64,000 nt of DNA from Colletes latitarsis (GCF_051014445.1 NC_135134.1:1765672-1829671), one strand, 5' to 3'. Counted from the first letter of the stretch, positions 35,991 to 50,210 are shown. Notes: generated by a model from the letters alone, not told the origin. Numbers and translations are program-made.

Positions 35991-38900
35991 GGTTATGGCT
36001 GGGTTAGTTCTGGTATTTGCAATCATCTGGCTCGTACCTTCGCATTGTTCGCCTACTTGTTGTCAAGATCCTGGGCTTTTTCTGGTTTGGATCACGTAGT
36101 AATGCGGTACCACACCGTAACAGACAATTAAACCTGGTTGCGATTAATATTTTAGAGGATAACGCCGCTTATGTCTCGGTTAGGTCTGGGATTTGCCCTC
36201 ATCTGGCTCGCACTTTTGCATTTTTCGCATACTTGTTGGCCTTTTTCTGGCTTGGACCACGTAGTAATGTAGTACCACACTGAAACAGTCAAATAAACCT
36301 GGTTCCGATTAATATTTTAGAGGATAACGCCGGCTATGTCTGGGATAGGTCTGGTATTTGCCCTCATCTGGCTCGCACTTTTGCATTTTTCGCATACTTG
36401 TTGGTCAGATCCTGGCCTTTTTCTGGCTTGGACCACGTAGTAATGTGGTACCACACCGAAACAGTCAAATAAACCTGGTTGCGATTAATATTTTAGAGGA
36501 TAACGCCGGTTATGTCTCGGTTAGATCTGGGATTTGCCCTCATCTGGCTCGTACCTTCGCATTTTTCGCCTACTTGTTGGCAAGATCCTGGGCTTTTTCT
36601 GGTTCGGATCACGTAGTAATGCGCTACCACACCGAAACAGTCAATTAAACCTGGTTGCGATTAATATTTTAGAGGATAACGCCGGTTATGTCTCGGTTAG
36701 GTCTGGGATTTGCCCTTATCTGGCTCGCACTTTCGCATTTTACGGCTACTTGTTGTCAAGATCCTGGGCTTTTTCTGGTTTGGATCACGTAGTAATGCGG
36801 TACCACACCGTAACATTCAATTAAACCTGGTTGCGATTAATATTTTGCAGGATAACGCCGGTTATGTCTCGGTTAGGTCTGGGATTTGCCCTCATCTGGC
36901 TCGTACCTTTGCATTTTTCGCCTACTTGTTGGCAAGATCCTGGGCTTTTTCTGGTTCGGATCACGTAGTAATGCGGTACCACACCGTAACATTCAATTAA
37001 ACCTGGTTGCGATTAATATTTTGGATGATAACGCCGGTTATGTCTCGGTTAGGTCTGGGATTTGCCCTCATCTGGCTCGTACCTTTGCATTTTTCGCATA
37101 CTTGTTGGCCAGATCCTGGGCTTTTCCTGGTTTGGATCACGTAGTAATGTGGCACCACACTGAAACAGTCAATAGTAGCTGGTTGCGATTAATATTTTAG
37201 AGGATAACGCCGGTTATGTCTGGGTTAGGTCTGGGATTTGCCTTCATCTGGCTCGTACTCTCGCATCTATCGCATACTTGATGGCTAGATCCTGGTCTTT
37301 TTCTGGTTTGGATCACGTAGTAATGCGGTACCACACCGAAACAGTCAATTAAACCTGGTTGCGATTAATATTTTAGAGGATAACGCCGGTTATGTCTCGG
37401 TTAGGTCTGGGATTTGCCCTCATCTGGCTCGCACTTTCGCATTTTTCGCATACAAGCTGGCCACATCTTGGCCTTTTTCTGGTCTGTATCACGTAGCAAT
37501 GTGGTACCACTCTGAAACCGTCAATAAAAGCTGGTTCCGATTAGTACCTTAGAGGATAACGCTGGTTATGGCTGGGTTAGTTCTGGTATTTGCAATCATC
37601 TGGCTCGTACCTTCGCATTTTTCGCCTACTTGTTGTCAAGATCCTGGGCTTTTTCTGGTCTGGATCACGTAGTAATTAGGTACCACACTGAAACATTCAA
37701 CTAAACCTGGTTCCGATTAATATTTTGGAGGATAACGCCGGTTATGTCTCGGTTAGGTCTGGGATTTGCCCTCATCTGGCTCGTACCTTTGCATTCTTCG
37801 CCTACTTGTTCGCAAGATCCTGGGCTTTTTCTGGTTCGGATCACGTAGTAATGCGGTACCACACCGAAACAGTGAATTAAACCTGGTTGCGATTAATATT
37901 TTAGAGGATAACGCCGGTTATGTCTCGGTTAGGTCTGGGATTTGCCCTGATCTGGCTCCCACTTTCGCATTTTTCGCATACTTGTTGGCCAGATCCTGGG
38001 CTTTTCCTGGTTTGGATCACGTAGTAATGCGGTACCACACCGAAGCAGTCAATTAAACCTGGTTGCGATTAATATTTTAGAGGATAACGCCGGTTATGTC
38101 TTGGTTAGGTCTGGGTTTTGCCCGCATCTTGCTCGTACCTTTGCATTTTTCGCCTACTTCTTGGCAAGATCCTGGGCTTTTTCTGGTTCGGATCACGTAG
38201 TAATGCGGTACCACACCGAAACTGTCAATTAAACCTGGTTGCGATTAATATTTTAGAGGATAACGCCGGTTATGGCTGGGTTAGTTCTGGTATTTGCAAT
38301 CATCTGGCTCGTACCTTCGCATTTTTCACCTACTTGTTGTCAAGATCCTGGGCTTTTTCTGGTTTGGATCCCGTAGTAATGTGGCTGCACACCGAAAGAG
38401 TCAATTAAATCAGGTTGCGATTAATATTTTAGAGGATAACGCCGGTTATGTCGGGGTTAGGCCTGGTATATGCCCTCATCTGGCTCGTTCTGTTGCATTT
38501 CTCGCATACTTGTTGGCCAGATCCTGGGCTTTTTCTGGTCTGGATCACGTAGTAATGCGGTACCACACCGTAACAGTCAATTAAACTTGGTTGCGATTAA
38601 TATTTTAGAGGATAACGCCGGTTATGTCTCGGTTAGGTCTGGTATTTGCAATCATCTGGCTCGTACCTTCGCATTTTTCGCATACGTGTTGGCCAGATCC
38701 TGGGCTTTTCCTGGTTTGGAACACGTAGTAATGCGGCACCACACCGAAACAGTCAATTAAACCTGGTTGCGATTAATATTTTAGAGGATAACGCCGGCTA
38801 TGTCTGGGATTGGTCTGACATTCGCCCTCATCTGGCTCGTACTTTCGCATTTTTCGCATACTTGCTTGCCAGATCCTGGCCTTTTTCTGGTCTGTATCAC

Positions 38901-39429
38901 GTAGTAATGTGGTACCACACTGAAACCGTCAATAAAAGCTGGTTCCGATTAGTATCTTAGAGGATAGCGCTGGTTATGGCTGGGTTAGTTCTGGTATTTG
39001 CAATCATCTGGCTCGTACCTTCGCATTGTTCGCCTACTTGTTGTCAAGATCCTGGGCTTTTTCTGGTTTGGATCACGTAGTAATGCGGTACCACACCGTA
39101 ACAGACAATTAAACCTGGTTGCGATTAATATTTTGGGGGATAACGCCGGTTATGTCTCGGTTAGGTCTGGGATTTGCCCTCATCTGGCTCGTACCTTTGC
39201 ATTTTTCGCCTACTTGTTGGCAAGATCCTGGGCTTTTTCTGGTTCGGATCACGTAGTAATGCGGTACCACACCGAAACAGTCAATTAAACCTGGTTGCGA
39301 TTAATATTTTAGAGGATAACGCCGGTTATGTCTCCGTTAGGTCTGGGATTTGCCCTCATCTGGCTCGCACTTTCGCATCTATCGCATACTTGATGGCTAG
39401 ATCCTGGCCTTTTTCTAGTTGGATCACGT

Positions 39430-41390
39430 AGTAGTGCGGTACCACACCGAAACAGTCAATTAAACCTGGTTGCGAATAATATTTTAGAGGATAACGCCGG
39501 TTATGTCTCGGTTAGGTCTGGGATTTGCCCTCATCTGGCTCGCACTTTCGCATTTTTCGCATACTTGTTGGCCAGATCCTGGCCTTTTTCTGGCTTGGAC
39601 CACGTAGTAATGTGGTACCACACTGAAACAATCAAATAAACCTGGTTCCGATTAATATTTTAGAGTATAACGCCGGCTATGTCTGGGATTGGTCTGGCAT
39701 TCGCCCTCATCTGGCTCGTACTTTCGCATTTTTCGCATACTTGCTTGCCAGATCCTGGCCTTTTTCTGGTCTGTATCACGTAGTAATGTGGTACCACACT
39801 GAAACCGTCACTAAAAGCTGGTTCCGATTAGTATCTTAGAGGATAGCGCTGGTTATGGCTGGGTTAGTTCTGGTATTTGCAATCATCTGGCTCGTACCTT
39901 CGCATTGTTCGCCTACTTGTTGTCAAGATCCTGGGCTTTTTCTGGTTTGGCTCACGTAGTAATGCGGTACCACACCGTAACAGACAATTAAAGCTGGTTG
40001 CGATTAATATTTTGGGGGATAACGCCGGTTATGTCTCGGTTAGGTCTGGGATTTGCCCTCATCTGGCTCGTACCTTTGCATTTTTCGCCTACTTGTTGGC
40101 AAGATCCTGGGCTTTTTCTGGTTCGGATCACGTAGTAATGCGGTACCACACCGAAACAGTCAATTAAACCTGGTTGCGATTAATATTTTAGAGGATAACG
40201 CCGGTTATGTTTCGGTTAGGTCTGGGATTTGCCCTCATCTGGCTCGCACTTTCGCATCTATCGCATACTTGATGGCTAGATCCTGGCCTTTTTCTGGTTC
40301 GGATCACGTAGTAATGCGCTACCACACCGAAACAGTCAATTAAACCTGGTTGCGATTAATATTTTAGAGGATAACGCCGGTTATGTCTCCGTTAGGTCTG
40401 GGATTTGCCCTGATCTGGCTCCTACTTTCGCATTTTTCGCATACTTGTTTGCCAGATCCTGGGCTTTTCCTGGTTTGGATCACGTAGTAATGCGGTACCA
40501 CACCGAAGCAGTCAATTAAACCTGGTTGCGATTAATATTTTAGAGGATAACGCCGGTTATGTCTCGGTTAGGTCTGGGATTTGCCCTAATCTGGCTCCTA
40601 CTTTCGCATTTTTCGCATACTTGTTGGCCATATCCTGGGCTTTTCCTGGTTTGGACCACGTAGTAATGCGGTACCACACCGAAACTGTTAATTAAACCTG
40701 GTTGCGATTAATATTTTAGAGGATAGCGCCGCTTATGTCTCGGTTAGGTCTGGGATTTGCCCTCATCTGGCTCGCACTTTTGCATTTTTCGCATACTTGT
40801 TGGCCTTTTTCTGGCTTGGACCACGTAGTAATGTGGTACCACACTGAAACAGTCAAATAAACCTGGTTCCGATTAATATTTTAGAGGATAACGCCGGCTA
40901 TGTCTGGGATAGGTCTGGTATTTGCCCTCATCTGGCTCGTACTTTCGCATTTTTCGCATACGAGCTGGCCAGATCCTGGCCTTTTTCTGGTCTGTATCAC
41001 GTAGCAATGTGGTACCACTCTGAAACCGTCAATAAAAGCTGGTTCCGATTAGTATCTTAGAGGATAACGCTGGTTATGGCTGGGTTAGTTCTGGTATTTG
41101 CAATCATCTGGCTCGTACCTTCGCATTTTTCGCCTACTTGTTGTCAAGATCCTGGGCTTTTTCTGGTTCGGATCACGTAGTAATGCGGTACCACACCGAA
41201 ACTGTCAATTAAACCTGGTTGCGATTAATATTTTAGAGGATAACGCCGGTTATGTCTCGGTTAGGTCTGGGATTTGCCCTGATCTGGCTCCTACTTTCGC
41301 ATTTTTCGCATACTTGTTGGCCAGATCCTGGGCTTTTCCTGGTTTGGATCACGTAGTAATGCGGTACCACACCGAAGCAGTCAATTAAAC
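39430..41390. repeat. 21-kb-distant duplicate, copy 1
   Basis: Matches 60,460-62,420 at an offset of 21,030 bp (120 monomers - 90 bp, fully explained by eight -11 and two -1 monomers in between). It starts in the monomer with GCGAATAATATTTTAGAGG. Confidence 0.75.
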
Positions 41391-41413
41391 CTGGTTGCGA
41401 TTAATATTTTAGA
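40721..41413. repeat. C core module, copy 1 (four monomers, 693 bp)
   Basis: Begins at GGATAGCGCCGCTTATG. It contains the 165-bp monomer, then GGATAACGCCGGCTATG with CATACGAGCTGGCC, then CAATGTGGTACCACTCTG with CTTAGAGGATAACGCTGG, then the TTGTTGTCAAG/TGGTTCGG monomer, and ends in the CTGATCTGGCTCCTAC monomer. The order is constant in all eight copies, making it the most amplified unit of C. Confidence 0.85.
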
Positions 41414-42035
41414 GGATAACGCCGGTTATGTCTCGGTTAGGTCTGGGTTTTGCCCGCATCTGGCTCGTACCTTTGCATTTTTCGCCTACTTGTTGGCAAG
41501 ATCCTCGGCTTTTTCTGGTTCGGATCACGTAGTAATTCGGTACCACACCGAAACTGTCAATTAAACCTGGTTGCGATTAATATTTTAGAGGATAACGCCG
41601 GTTATGTCTCGGTTAGGTCTGGTATTTGCCCTCATCTGGCTCGCACTTTTGCATTTTTCGCATACTTGTTGGCCAGATCCTGGCCTTTTTCTGGCTTGGA
41701 CCACCTAGTAATTAGGTACCACACTGAAACATTCAACTAAACCTGGTTCCGATTAATATTTTAGAGGATAACGCCGGTTATGTCTCGGTTAGGTCTGGGA
41801 TTTGCCCTCATCTGGCTCGTACCTTCGCATCTATCGCATACTTGATGGCTAGATCCTGGCCTTTTTCTAGTTGGATCACGTAGTAGTGCGGTACCACACC
41901 GAAGCAGTCAATTAAACCTGGTTGCGATTAATATTTTAGAGGATAACGCCGGTTATGTCTCGGTTAGGTCTGGGTTTTGCCCGCATCTGGCTCGTACCTT
42001 TGCATTTTTCGCCTACTTGTTGGCAAGATCCTCGG

Positions 42036-45000
42036 CTTTTTCTGGTTCGGATCACGTAGTAATGCGGTACCACACCGTAACATTCAATTAAACCTGGTTG
42101 CGATTAATATTTTGGATGATAACGCCGGTTATGTCTCGGTTAGGTCTGGGATTTGCCCTCATCTGGCTCGTACCTTTGCATTTTTCGCATACTTGTTGGC
42201 CAGATCCTGGGCTTTTCCTGGTTTGGATCACGTAGTAATGTGGCACCACACTGAAACAGTCAATAGTAGCTGGTTGCGATTAATATTTTAGAGGATAACG
42301 CCGGTTATGTCTGGGTTAGGTCTGGGATTTGCCCTCATCTGGCTCGTACTCTCGCATCTATCGCATACTTGATGGCTAGATCCTGGTCTTTTTCTGGTTT
42401 GGATCACGTAGTAATGCGGTACCACACCGAAACAGTCAATTAAACCTGGTTGCGATTAATATTTTAGAGGATAACGCCGGTTATGTCTCGGTTAGGTCTG
42501 GGATTTGCCCTCATCTGGCTCGCACTTTCGCATTTTTCGCATACAAGCTGGCCACATCTTGGCCTTTTTCTGGTCTGTATCACGTAGCAATGTGGTACCA
42601 CTCTGAAACCGTCAATAAAAGCTGGTTCCGATTAGTACCTTAGAGGATAACGCTGGTTATGGCTGGGTTAGTTCTGGTATTTGCAATCATCTGGCTCGTA
42701 CCTTCGCATTTTTCGCCTACTTGTTGTCAAGATCCTGGGCTTTTTCTGGTCTGGATCACGTAGTAATTAGGTACCACACTGAAACATTCAACTAAACCTG
42801 GTTCCGATTAATATTTTGGAGGATAACGCCGGTTATGTCTCGGTTAGGTCTGGGATTTGCCCTCATCTGGCTCGTACCTTTGCATTCTTCGCCTACTTGT
42901 TCGCAAGATCCTGGGCTTTTTCTGGTTCGGATCACGTAGTAATGCGGTACCACACCGAAACAGTGAATTAAACCTGGTTGCGATTAATATTTTAGAGGAT
43001 AACGCCGGTTATGTCTCGGTTAGGTCTGGGATTTGCCCTGATCTGGCTCCCACTTTCGCATTTTTCGCATACTTGTTGGCCAGATCCTGGGCTTTTCCTG
43101 GTTTGGATCACGTAGTAATGCGGTACCACACCGAAGCAGTCAATTAAACCTGGTTGCGATTAATATTTTAGAGGATAACGCCGGTTATGTCTTGGTTAGG
43201 TCTGGGTTTTGCCCGCATCTTGCTCGTACCTTTGCATTTTTCGCCTACTTCTTGGCAAGATCCTGGGCTTTTTCTGGTTCGGATCACGTAGTAATGCGGT
43301 ACCACACCGAAACTGTCAATTAAACCTGGTTGCGATTAATATTTTAGAGGATAACGCCGGTTATGGCTGGGTTAGTTCTGGTATTTGCAATCATCTGGCT
43401 CGTACCTTCGCATTTTTCACCTACTTGTTGTCAAGATCCTGGGCTTTTTCTGGTTTGGATCCCGTAGTAATGTGGCTGCACACCGAAAGAGTCAATTAAA
43501 TCAGGTTGCGATTAATATTTTAGAGGATAACGCCGGTTATGTCGGGGTTAGGCCTGGTATATGCCCTCATCTGGCTCGTACTGTTGCATTTCTCGCATAC
43601 TTGTTGGCCAGATCCTGGGCTTTTTCTGGTCTGGATCACGTAGTAATGCGGTACCACACCGTAACAGTCAATTAAACTTGGTTGCGATTAATATTTTAGA
43701 GGATAACGCCGGTTATGTCTCGGTTAGGTCTGGTATTTGCAATCATCTGGCTCGTACCTTCGCATTTTTCGCATACGTGTTGGCCAGATCCTGGGCTTTT
43801 CCTGGTTTGGAACACGTAGTAATGCGGCACCACACCGAAACAGTCAATTAAACCTGGTTGCGATTAATATTTTAGAGGATAACGCCGGCTATGTCTGGGA
43901 TTGGTCTGACATTCGCCCTCATCTGGCTCGTACTTTCGCATTTTTCGCATACTTGCTTGCCAGATCCTGGCCTTTTTCTGGTCTGTATCACGTAGTAATG
44001 TGGTACCACACTGAAACCGTCAATAAAAGCTGGTTCCGATTAGTATCTTAGAGGATAGCGCTGGTTATGGCTGGGTTAGTTCTGGTATTTGCAATCATCT
44101 GGCTCGTACCTTCGCATTGTTCGCCTACTTGTTGTCAAGATCCTGGGCTTTTTCTGGTTTGGATCACGTAGTAATGCGGTACCACACCGTAACAGACAAT
44201 TAAACCTGGTTGCGATTAATATTTTGGGGGATAACGCCGGTTATGTCTCGGTTAGGTCTGGGATTTGCCCTCATCTGGCTCGTACCTTTGCATTTTTCGC
44301 CTACTTGTTGGCAAGATCCTGGGCTTTTTCTGGTTCGGATCACGTAGTAATGCGGTACCACACCGAAACAGTCAATTAAACCTGGTTGCGATTAATATTT
44401 TAGAGGATAACGCCGGTTATGTCTCGGTTAGGTCTGGGATTTGCCCTCATCTGGCTCGCACTTTCGCATTTTTCGCATACTTGTTGGCCAGATCCTGGCC
44501 TTTTTCTGGCTTGGACCACGTAGTAATGTGGTACCACACTGAAACAATCAAATAAACCTGGTTCCGATTAATATTTTAGAGTATAACGCCGGCTATGTCT
44601 GGGATTGGTCTGGCATTCGCCCTCATCTGGCTCGTACTTTCGCATTTTTCGCATACTTGCTTGCCAGATCCTGGCCTTTTTCTGGTCTGTATCACGTAGT
44701 AATGTGGTACCACACTGAAACCGTCACTAAAAGCTGGTTCCGATTAGTATCTTAGAGGATAGCGCTGGTTATGGCTGGGTTAGTTCTGGTATTTGCAATC
44801 ATCTGGCTCGTACCTTCGCATTGTTCGCCTACTTGTTGTCAAGATCCTGGGCTTTTTCTGGTTTGGCTCACGTAGTAATGCGGTACCACACCGTAACAGA
44901 CAATTAAAGCTGGTTGCGATTAATATTTTGGGGGATAACGCCGGTTATGTCTCGGTTAGGTCTGGGATTTGCCCTCATCTGGCTCGTACCTTTGCATTTT

Positions 45001-46747
45001 TCGCCTACTTGTTGGCAAGATCCTGGGCTTTTTCTGGTTCGGATCACGTAGTAATGCGGTACCACACCGAAACAGTCAATTAAACCTGGTTGCGATTAAT
45101 ATTTTAGAGGATAACGCCGGTTATGTTTCGGTTAGGTCTGGGATTTGCCCTCATCTGGCTCGCACTTTCGCATCTATCGCATACTTGATGGCTAGATCCT
45201 GGCCTTTTTCTGGTTCGGATCACGTAGTAATGCGCTACCACACCGAAACAGTCAATTAAACCTGGTTGCGATTAATATTTTAGAGGATAACGCCGGTTAT
45301 GTCTCCGTTAGGTCTGGGATTTGCCCTGATCTGGCTCCTACTTTCGCATTTTTCGCATACTTGTTTGCCAGATCCTGGGCTTTTCCTGGTTTGGATCACG
45401 TAGTAATGCGGTACCACACCGAAGCAGTCAATTAAACCTGGTTGCGATTAATATTTTAGAGGATAACGCCGGTTATGTCTCGGTTAGGTCTGGGATTTGC
45501 CCTAATCTGGCTCCTACTTTCGCATTTTTCGCATACTTGTTGGCCATATCCTGGGCTTTTCCTGGTTTGGACCACGTAGTAATGCGGTACCACACCGAAA
45601 CTGTTAATTAAACCTGGTTGCGATTAATATTTTAGAGGATAGCGCCGCTTATGTCTCGGTTAGGTCTGGGATTTGCCCTCATCTGGCTCGCACTTTTGCA
45701 TTTTTCGCATACTTGTTGGCCTTTTTCTGGCTTGGACCACGTAGTAATGTGGTACCACACTGAAACAGTCAAATAAACCTGGTTCCGATTAATATTTTAG
45801 AGGATAACGCCGGCTATGTCTGGGATAGGTCTGGTATTTGCCCTCATCTGGCTCGTACTTTCGCATTTTTCGCATACGAGCTGGCCAGATCCTGGCCTTT
45901 TTCTGGTCTGTATCACGTAGCAATGTGGTACCACTCTGAAACCGTCAATAAAAGCTGGTTCCGATTAGTATCTTAGAGGATAACGCTGGTTATGGCTGGG
46001 TTAGTTCTGGTATTTGCAATCATCTGGCTCGTACCTTCGCATTTTTCGCCTACTTGTTGTCAAGCTCCTGGGCTTTTTCTGGTTCGGATCACGTAGTAAT
46101 GCGGTACCACACCGAAACTGTCAATTAAACCTGGTTGCGATTAATATTTTAGAGGATAACGCCGGTTATGTCTCGGTTAGGTCTGGGATTTGCCCTGATC
46201 TGGCTCCTACTTTCGCATTTTTCGCATACTTGTTGGCCAGATCCTGGGCTTTTCCTGGTTTGGATCACGTAGTAATGCGGTACCACACCGAAGCAGTCAA
46301 TTAAACCTGGTTGCGATTAATATTTTAGAGGATAACGCCGGTTATGTCTCGGTTAGGTCTGGGTTTTGCCCGCATCTGGCTCGTACCTTTGCATTTTTCG
46401 CCTACTTGTTGGCAAGATCCTCGGCTTTTTCTGGTTCGGATCACGTAGTAATGCGGTACCACACCGAAACTGTCAATTAAACCTGGTTGCGATTAATATT
46501 TTAGAGGATAACGCCGGTTATGTCTCGGTTAGGTCTGGTATTTGCCCTCATCTGGCTCGCACTTTTGCATTTTTCGCATACTTGTTGGCCAGATCCTGGC
46601 CTTTTTCTGGCTTGGACCACCTAGTAATTAGGTACCACACTGAAACATTCAACTAAACCTGGTTCCGATTAATATTTTAGAGGATAACGCCGGTTATGTC
46701 TCGGTTAGGTCTGGGATTTGCCCTCATCTGGCTCGTACCTTCGCATT
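42036..46747. repeat. 5.09-kb duplication in C, copy 2
   Basis: Second copy, only about 200 bp downstream of copy 1, so effectively a tandem HOR duplication. It lacks one 175-bp monomer. Single-base differences from copy 1 are few (for example CTCGTTCTGTTGC at ~38,487 against CTCGTACTGTTGC at ~43,578). Confidence 0.9.
45637..46329. repeat. C core module, copy 2
   Basis: Same order as copy 1 at +4,916 bp. One visible change is TTGTCAAGCTCC at ~46,060. Confidence 0.85.
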
Positions 46748-47561
46748 TTTCGCCTACTTGTTGGCAAGATCCTGGGCTTTTTCTGGTTCGGATCACGTAG
46801 TAATGCGCTACCACACCGAAACAGTCAATTAAACCTGGTTGCGATTAATATTTTAGAGGATAACGCCGGTTATGTCTCGGTTAGGTCTGGGATTTGCCCA
46901 TATCTGGCTCGCACTTTCGCATTTTACGCCTACTTGTTGTCAAGATCCTGGGCTTTTTCTGGTTTGGATCACGTAGTAATGCGGTACCACACCGTAACAT
47001 TCAATTAAACCTGGTTGCGATTAATATTTTGGAGGATAACGCCGGTTATGTCTCGGTTAGGTCTGGGATTTGCCCTCATCTGGCTCGTACCTTTGCATTT
47101 TTCGCCTACTTGTTGGCAAGATCCCTGGCTTTTTCTGGTTCGGATCACGTAGTAATGCGGTACCACACCGTAACATTCAATTAAACCTGGTTGCGATTAA
47201 TATTTTGGAGGATAACGCCGGTTATGTCTCGGTTAGGTCTGGGATTTGCCCTCATCTGGCTCGTACTTTCGCATTTTTCGCATACTTGCTTGTCAGAGCC
47301 TGGCCTTTTTCTGGTCTGTATCACGTAGTAATGTGGTACCACACTGAAACCGTCAATAAAAGCTGGTTCCGATTAGTATCTTAGAGGATAACGCTGGTTA
47401 TGGCTGGGTTAGTTCTGGTATTTACAATCATCTGGCTCGTACCTTCGCATTGTTCGCCTACTTGTTGGCCATATCCAGGGCTTTTCCTGGTTTGGATCAC
47501 GTAGTAATGCGGTACCACACCGAAACTGTCAATTAAACCTGGTTGCGATTAATATTTTAGA

Positions 47562-48254
47562 GGATAGCGCCGCTTATGTCTCGGTTAGGTCTGGGATTTG
47601 CCCTCATCTGGCTCGCACTTTTGCATTTTTCGCATACTTGTTGGCCTTTTTCTGGCTTGGACCACGTAGTAATGGGGTACCACACTGAAACAGTCAAATA
47701 AACCTGGTTCCGATTAATATTGTAGAGGATAACGCCGGCTATGTCTGGGATAGGTCTGGTATTTGCCCTCATCTGGCTCGTACTTTCGCATTTTTCGCAT
47801 ACGAGCTGGCCAGATCCTGGCCTTTTTCTGGTCTGTATCACGTAGCAATGTGGTACCACTCTGAAACCGTCAATAAAAGCTGGTTCCGATTAGTATCTTA
47901 GAGGATAACGCTGGTTATGGCTGGGTTAGTTCTGGTATTTGCAATCATCTGGCTCGTACCTTCGCATTTTTCGCCTACTTGTTGTCAAGATCCTGGGCTT
48001 TTTCTGGTTCGGATCACGTAGTAATGCGGTACCACACCGAAACTGTCAATTAAACCTGGTTGCGATTAATATTTTAGAGGATAACGCCGGTTATGTCTCG
48101 GTTAGGTCTGGGATTTGCCCTGATCTGGCTCCTACTTTCGCATTTTTCGCATACTTGTTGGCCAGATCCTGGGCTTTTCCTGGTTTGGATCACTTAGTAA
48201 TGCGGTACCACACCGAAGCAGTCAATTAAACCTGGTTGCGATTAATATTTTAGA
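47562..48254. repeat. C core module, copy 3
   Basis: Lies 1,925 bp (11 monomers - 11) after copy 2. Variants ATATTGTAGAGG, GTAATGGGGTACC and GATCACTTAG distinguish it. Confidence 0.85.
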
Positions 48255-49344
48255 GGATAACGCCGGTTATGTCTCGGTTAGGTCTGGGTTTTGCCCGCAT
48301 CTGGCTCGTACCTTTGCATTTTTCGCCTACTTGTTGGCAAGATCCTCGGCTTTTTCTGGTTCGGATCACGTAGTAATGCGGTACCACACCGAAACTGTCA
48401 ATTAAACCTGGTTGCGATTAATATTTTAGAGGATAACGCCGGTTATGTCTCGGTTAGGTCTGGTATTTGCCCTCATCTGGCTCGCACTTTTGCATTTTTC
48501 GCATACTTGTTGGCCAGATCCTGGCCTTTTTCAGGCTTGGACCACCTAGTAATTAGGTACCACACTGAAACATTCAACTAAACCTGGTTCCGATTAATAT
48601 TTTAGAGGATAACGCCGGTTATGTCTGGGTTAGTTCTGGCATTTGCCCTCATCTGGCTCGCACTTTCGCATCTATCGCATACTTGATGGCTAGATCATGG
48701 CCTTTTTCTGGTTTGGATCACGTAGTAATGCGGTACCACACCGTAACAGTCAATTAAACCAGGTTCCGATTAATATTTTAGAGGATAACGCCCGTTATGT
48801 CTCGGTTAGGTCTGGGATTTGCCCTCATCTGGCTCGTACCTTCGCATTTTTCGCCTACTTGTTGGCAAGATCCTGGGCTTTTTCTGGTTCGGATCACGTA
48901 GTAATGCGCTACCACACCGAAACAGTCAATTAAACCTGGTTGCGATTAATATTTTGGAGGATAACGCCGGTTATGTCTCGGTTAGGTCTGGGATTTGCCC
49001 TCATCTGGCTCGTACCTTTGCATTTTTCGCCTACTTGTTGGCAAGATCCTGGGCTTTTTCTGGTTTGGATCACGTAGTAATGCGGTACCACACCGTAACA
49101 GACAATTAAACCTGGTTGCGATTAATATTTTGGGGGATAACGCCGGTCATGTCTCGGTTAGGTCTGGGATTTGCACTCATCTGGCTCGCACTTTCGCATC
49201 TATCGCATACTTGATGGCTAGATCCTGGCCTTTTTCTGGTTCGGATCACGTAGTAATGCGCTACCACACCGAAACAGTCAATTAAACCTGGTTGCGATTA
49301 ATATTTTAGAGGATAACGCCGGTTATGTCTCGGTTAGGTATGGG

Positions 49345-50210
49345 ATTTGCCCTGATCTGGCTCCTACTTTCGCATTTTTCGCATACTTGTTGGCCATATC
49401 CTGGGCTTTTCCTGGTTTGGATCACGTAGTAATGCGGTACCACACCGAAACTGTCAATTAAACCTGGTTGCGATTAATATTTTAGAGGATAGCGCCGCTT
49501 ATGTCTCGGTTAGGTCTGGGATTTGCCCTCATCTGGCTCGCACTTTTGCATTTTTCGCATACTTGTTGGCCTTTTTCTGGCTTGGACCACATAGTAATGT
49601 GGTACCACACTGGAACAGTCAAATAAACCTGGTTCCGATTAATATTGTAGAGGATAACGCCGGCTATGTCTGGGATAGGTCTGGTATTTGCCCTCATCTG
49701 GCTCGTACTTTCGCATTTTTCGCATACGAGCTGGCCAGATCCTGGCCTTTTTCTGGTCTGTATCACGTAGCAATGTGGTACCACTCTGAAACCGTCAATA
49801 AAAGCTGGTTCCGATTAGTATCTTAGAGGATAACGCTGGTTATGGCTGGGTTAGTTCTGGTATTTGCAATCATCTGGCTCGTACCTTCGCATTTTTCGCC
49901 TACTTGTTGTCAAGATCCTGGGCTTTTTCTGGTTCGGATCACGTAGTAATGCGGTACCACACCGAAACTGTCAATTAAACCTGGTTGCGATTAATATTTT
50001 AGAGGATAACGCCGGTTATGTCTCGGTTAGGTCTGGGATTTGCCCTGATCTGGCTCCTACTTTCGCATTTTTCGCATACTTGTTGGCCAGATCCTGGGCA
50101 TTTCCTGGTTTGGATCACGTAGTAATGCGGTACCACACCGAAGCAGTCAATTAAACCTGGTTGCGATTAATATTTTAGAGGATAACGCCGGTTATGTCTC
50201 GGTTAGGTCT
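49345..50210. repeat. 869-bp tandem pair (five monomers - 11 bp), first pair, copy 1
   Basis: Repeats immediately at an offset of 869 bp: GGATAGCGCC at 49,487 and 50,356, TTTGCAATC at 49,863 and 50,732. One of the five monomers carries the 11-bp deletion. A few differences (GGATCACG/GGACCACG, CTGTCAATT/CTGTTAATT) show the copies are not identical. Confidence 0.85.
49487..50179. repeat. C core module, copy 4
   Basis: A further 1,925 bp downstream, with CACATAGTAATG and CACTGGAACAG variants. First member of the first 869-bp tandem pair. Confidence 0.85.

Larger units (their letters stand above)
36945..41831. repeat. 5.09-kb duplication in C, copy 1
   Basis: Matches 42,036-46,747 at an offset of 5,091 bp (29 monomers - 13), falling to 4,916 bp after ~39.4 kb. 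The 175-bp step is one extra monomer in copy 1 (~39,300-39,480, with TTTTTCTAGTTGGATC). Near-identical through distinctive variants such as TTTTGGATGATAACG, CATACAAGCTGGCCACATC, GCATCTTGCTCG and GTGGCTGCACACC. Confidence 0.9.
45366..48950. repeat. 4,719-bp-offset duplication in C, copy 1
   Basis: Matches 50,085-53,669. The offset equals 27 monomers minus three 11-bp deletions. Shared rare variants are GATCCCTGGC, TTGCTTGTCAGAGCC, CATATCCAGGGC, GTAATGGGGTACC, ATATTGTAGAGG and GATCACTTAG. It overlaps the right end of the 5.09-kb duplication, so the events are nested. Confidence 0.88.
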
